From positions 1-16,434 of the forward strand of contig DASTMZ010000079.1 in assembly GCA_035713725.1 (NCBI GenBank): a stretch of DNA of 16,434 nucleotides, given 5' to 3'. Origin of the DNA: DASQPR01 sp035713725 (GTDB lineage: Bacteria > Actinomycetota > Actinomycetes > Mycobacteriales > Micromonosporaceae). The notes beneath the pieces are model-generated. The model saw only the letters and a list, made by a program, of their open reading frames with translations, was not told where the DNA came from and ran no database searches. Each line of letters opens with the position of its first letter. Within the stretch, counting starts at the first letter, position 1. Below are positions 14,871 to 16,434 of this stretch, piece by piece. The translations under genes and the position numbers were made by a program.

Positions 14871-15935
14871 CTAACGCCTCCGCGGGTCGTACGGCGTGTT
14901 CGGCTGCGTCGGCGGGGCGCTCGCACGAGTCGGGTACGTCGTCCGCGGCGTACGCTCGCTCGGCAGCGGCAGCCGGTGCACGATGTCGGCGACGATCGCG
15001 TCCGTGGTCCGGCGAGACAGCTGCGCCTCGGCGGTCTGGATGATGCGGTGGGCGAGCACCGGTACGGCGAGCGCCTGGAGGTCGTCCGGCACCACATAGT
15101 CGCGGCCTTCGAGCGCGGCCACCGCCCGGCCGGTGCGCAACAGCTGCAGTGTGGCGCGCGGAGACGCGCCGAGACGTAGCTCCTGCGACTCCCGAGTGGC
15201 GTGGCACAGCTGCACCGCGTAGTACTTCACCGCGTCGGCAACGTGTACGTCGCGTACCGTCTCGATCATCCGGCGTACGACCGAGGCGTCAGACACCGGC
15301 TTGAGGTCGAGGACCGGGTCCTCGGCGCCGTGCGCGGAAAGCATCGCGATCTCGGAGACCGTGTCCGGATAGCCCATCGCGATCCGGGCCGTGAACCGGT
15401 CTCGTTGCGCCTCGGGCAGCGGGTAGGTGCCTTCCATTTCGATCGGGTTCTGGGTCGCGATGACCATGAACGGCGCCTGCAGCTCGTACGTCAGGCCGTC
15501 GACGGTGACCTGACGCTCCTCCATGCACTCGAGCATCGCGGACTGCGTCTTGGGCGAAGCACGGTTGATCTCGTCACCCACCACGATGTTCGCGAAGATC
15601 GCGCCCGGCTTGAACTCGAACTCCCGCGCGTCCTGGTTGTAGACGCTGACGCCGGTTACGTCCGACGGAAGCAGGTCGGGCGTGAACTGGATGCGCCGGA
15701 CGGAGCAGTCGATCGAACGGGCCAATGCCTTGGCGAGCTTGGTCTTGCCGACGCCGGGCACATCCTCGATGAGCAGGTGGCCCTCCGCCAGCAGGACGGC
15801 GAGCGCGAGCCGGATCGTCGCGGTCTTGCCTTCGATGACCTTCTCGATGTTCGCGACAACCGCCTCGGCGGCGTTAGCGAAGTCGGTGGTCGAAAGCGGC
15901 TGGCTGCGCTCCTCGGCGCTGCGTTGAATGGTCAC
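14871..15935 (-). CDS. MoxR-family AAA+ ATPase
   Basis: A 354-residue AAA+ ATPase. GTG 15935 is chosen because AGGAG (15947-15943) lies seven bases upstream; the open frame continues further upstream, but that sequence is not protein-like. Walker A is GVGKT (61-65, within IEDVPGVGKTKLAKALA). Walker B is VVGDEINRA with D121/E122. Sensor 1 is ATQNP (160-164). The MoxR-typical EGTYPLPEAQRDRF (168-181) and the C-terminal lid are present. The last 25 or so residues are Pro/Thr/Arg-rich and probably disordered. MoxR ATPases act as chaperone-like factors that help activate or assemble partner proteins, here most likely DUF58 and the transglutaminase encoded downstream. It is first in the operon. Transcription may start at the -10 box at 16047-16042, passing through a small leader ORF. 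Confidence 0.95.
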   Translation of the reverse strand: MTIQRSAEERSQPLSTTDFANAAEAVVANIEKVIEGKTATIRLALAVLLAEGHLLIEDVPGVGKTKLAKALARSIDCSVRRIQFTPDLLPSDVTGVSVYNQDAREFEFKPGAIFANIVVGDEINRASPKTQSAMLECMEERQVTVDGLTYELQAPFMVIATQNPIEMEGTYPLPEAQRDRFTARIAMGYPDTVSEIAMLSAHGAEDPVLDLKPVSDASVVRRMIETVRDVHVADAVKYYAVQLCHATRESQELRLGASPRATLQLLRTGRAVAALEGRDYVVPDDLQALAVPVLAHRIIQTAEAQLSRRTTDAIVADIVHRLPLPSERTPRTTYPTRASAPPTQPNTPYDPRRR

Positions 15936-15945
15936 TGACGGTCTC

Positions 15946-16035
15946 CTAGGAATGCGATGGCTGCCAGTGACATTCACGGGCGTGCCGGTCCGCCGTGGAG
16001 ACGATCGCGATGCCTCCCCGCACGGCTGTGTGCAT
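15946..16035 (-). CDS. Candidate leader peptide ORF of the moxR operon
   Basis: A 29-codon ORF from ATG 16035 to TAG 15948-15946. The ATG is six bases after a TAGCCT -10 box, the same layout as the dinB start, so a leaderless mRNA would begin with this ORF. Its stop codon overlaps the moxR Shine-Dalgarno (TAGGAG), so a ribosome finishing it would occupy the moxR ribosome-binding site. The peptide starts MHTAVRGGIAIVSTADR and ends ARECHWQPSHS. I recognise no family and no run of one amino acid that would mark a classic attenuator. It could be chance. Confidence 0.35.
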   Translation of the reverse strand: MHTAVRGGIAIVSTADRHARECHWQPSHS

Positions 16036-16041
16036 TCTCTC

Positions 16042-16047
16042 AGGCTA
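16042..16047 (-). promoter_or_regulatory. -10 box upstream of moxR
   Basis: On the minus strand TAGCCT (16047-16042) is a good TAnnnT match, identical to the -10 of dinB. No clear -35 is seen at 16-19 bases. The transcript would start near 16035, giving a leader of about 100 bases before the moxR GTG. Confidence 0.45.
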
Positions 16048-16289
16048 GCGGGCTTCGTGGGGAGCGCCGAGGGACGCAACGGTAACGGTGGTACCGCCAT
16101 TTGGCTGGGGTGTAGTAACAAGATCATCACATCGGGCCGTCGATGCAACCGCGCGCGGACACCGTTGGTCCTAACGCAATGGAGAGGTTTGCGCACCGCG
16201 TTGACGGCCACCGGAATCACCGCGTAGCGGGCTAATCGTCACGTCGACCGCGGCCTGACACGCTGATCTGCCGTCGTGGAAATTTGACG
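16048..16289. other. Intergenic stretch right of the moxR leader
   Basis: With the leader region next to it, this makes about 350 bases without an assured gene. I see no tRNA, strong hairpin or known riboswitch. TTGACG (16201-16206) followed 18 bases later by TAGCGG is a poor rightward promoter candidate. A minus-strand pair, TTGCCG (16315-16310) and TAGCGT (16292-16287) with a 17-base gap, is a better one and could give a longer moxR transcript, but it lies within the possible gene end at the edge. Confidence 0.4.
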
Positions 16290-16434
16290 CTATCCGGCAT
16301 GTTCGGCATCGGCAATGAGCCGTCCGCTCATTTCGTGCGTAGAAGAAAAACCGACAAGATGCGCGGTGGTCACGGTGGACAGGGCCAGCTGCGGTCCGTG
16401 GCGCGTCGGGTCAAACTCGCGGAATCGTGCGTAC
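16290..16434 (-). CDS. Possible C-terminal end of an unidentified leftward gene (partial)
   Basis: On the minus strand the frame beginning at 16433 is open for 47 codons from the window edge to TAG 16292-16290. It reads YARFREFDPTRHGPQLALST and ends HEMSGRLIADAEHAG. The 24 codons nearest the edge show the expected order of G/C content, highest at position 3 and lowest at position 2; the last 20 or so codons show it less. The peptide looks protein-like but I do not recognise a family. A rightward frame from ATG 16360 is also open to the edge, without a good ribosome site. A short chance frame cannot be excluded. Confidence 0.35.
   Translation of the reverse strand, partial: YARFREFDPTRHGPQLALSTVTTAHLVGFSSTHEMSGRLIADAEHAG

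Noticed and set aside
16112..16133. TGTAGTAACAAGATCATCACA as an operator palindrome
   Set aside because: Only the outer TGT/ACA pair; the inner bases are not complementary.
15928..16227. Rightward 99-codon frame upstream of moxR
   Set aside because: No ribosome site, an unlikely amino acid composition, and overlap with the well-supported moxR start.
16293..16306. LexA-like half site around GTTCGG
   Set aside because: The left half (TCCG) does not match GAAC, so there is no dyad.
1..16434. CRISPR arrays, tRNA/rRNA genes, insertion sequences, att sites
   Set aside because: No regularly spaced long repeats, cloverleaf sequence, transposase/integrase motifs or flanking inverted repeats were seen on reading.

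Overview
High-GC chromosomal DNA from an actinomycete (Actinomycetota). The evidence is the strong G/C bias at third codon positions, the frequent GTG starts, the four-base ATGA/GTGA overlaps between genes, and the gene families present (actinobacterial ImuA'/ImuB/DnaE2, SAV_6107-type HEPN, DUF3040, and a MoxR-DUF58-transglutaminase operon). The genus cannot be fixed by reading alone. Nothing suggests a plasmid, phage or insertion sequence: no transposase, integrase, tRNA, rRNA or CRISPR array was seen.

Left half (127-6985, + strand): an error-prone repair cassette. A small HEPN protein carries an intact Rx4H motif. It is followed by ImuA', the non-catalytic Y-family protein ImuB, a candidate 31-residue Pro/Ala-rich microprotein, and the error-prone C-family polymerase DnaE2. 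In mycobacteria ImuA', ImuB and DnaE2 form the damage-inducible 'mutasome', in which ImuB docks on the beta clamp and DnaE2 does the synthesis. The key residues fit that model here: ImuB has lost the polymerase acids but keeps a QLGLWG clamp motif, and DnaE2 keeps all three catalytic aspartates.

Middle (7067-11015, + strand): a SAM-dependent methyltransferase overlaps an alkaline-phosphatase-superfamily phosphodiesterase by four bases. Then come an intact DNA polymerase IV (dinB) and a small two-helix DUF3040 membrane protein. The methyltransferase and dinB starts look leaderless, with a TAnnnT -10 element six to eight bases before the GTG. A strong 12-bp hairpin at 11063-11089 separates this block from the convergent operon.

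Right part (15935 down to 11141, - strand): a MoxR AAA+ ATPase, a DUF58 protein and a large membrane-anchored transglutaminase (DUF3488/TgpA type) form a tightly packed operon, a widespread bacterial module of uncertain function. The region upstream of moxR (15936-16289) has a -10 box, a candidate leaderless 29-codon leader ORF whose stop overlaps the moxR Shine-Dalgarno, and little else. The last 145 bases may hold the 3' end of another leftward gene.

Most unusual points: the HEPN-mutasome linkage, three imperfect 16-bp G-rich tandem units over the imuA' start, the in-frame microORF between imuB and dnaE2, and the moxR leader ORF.
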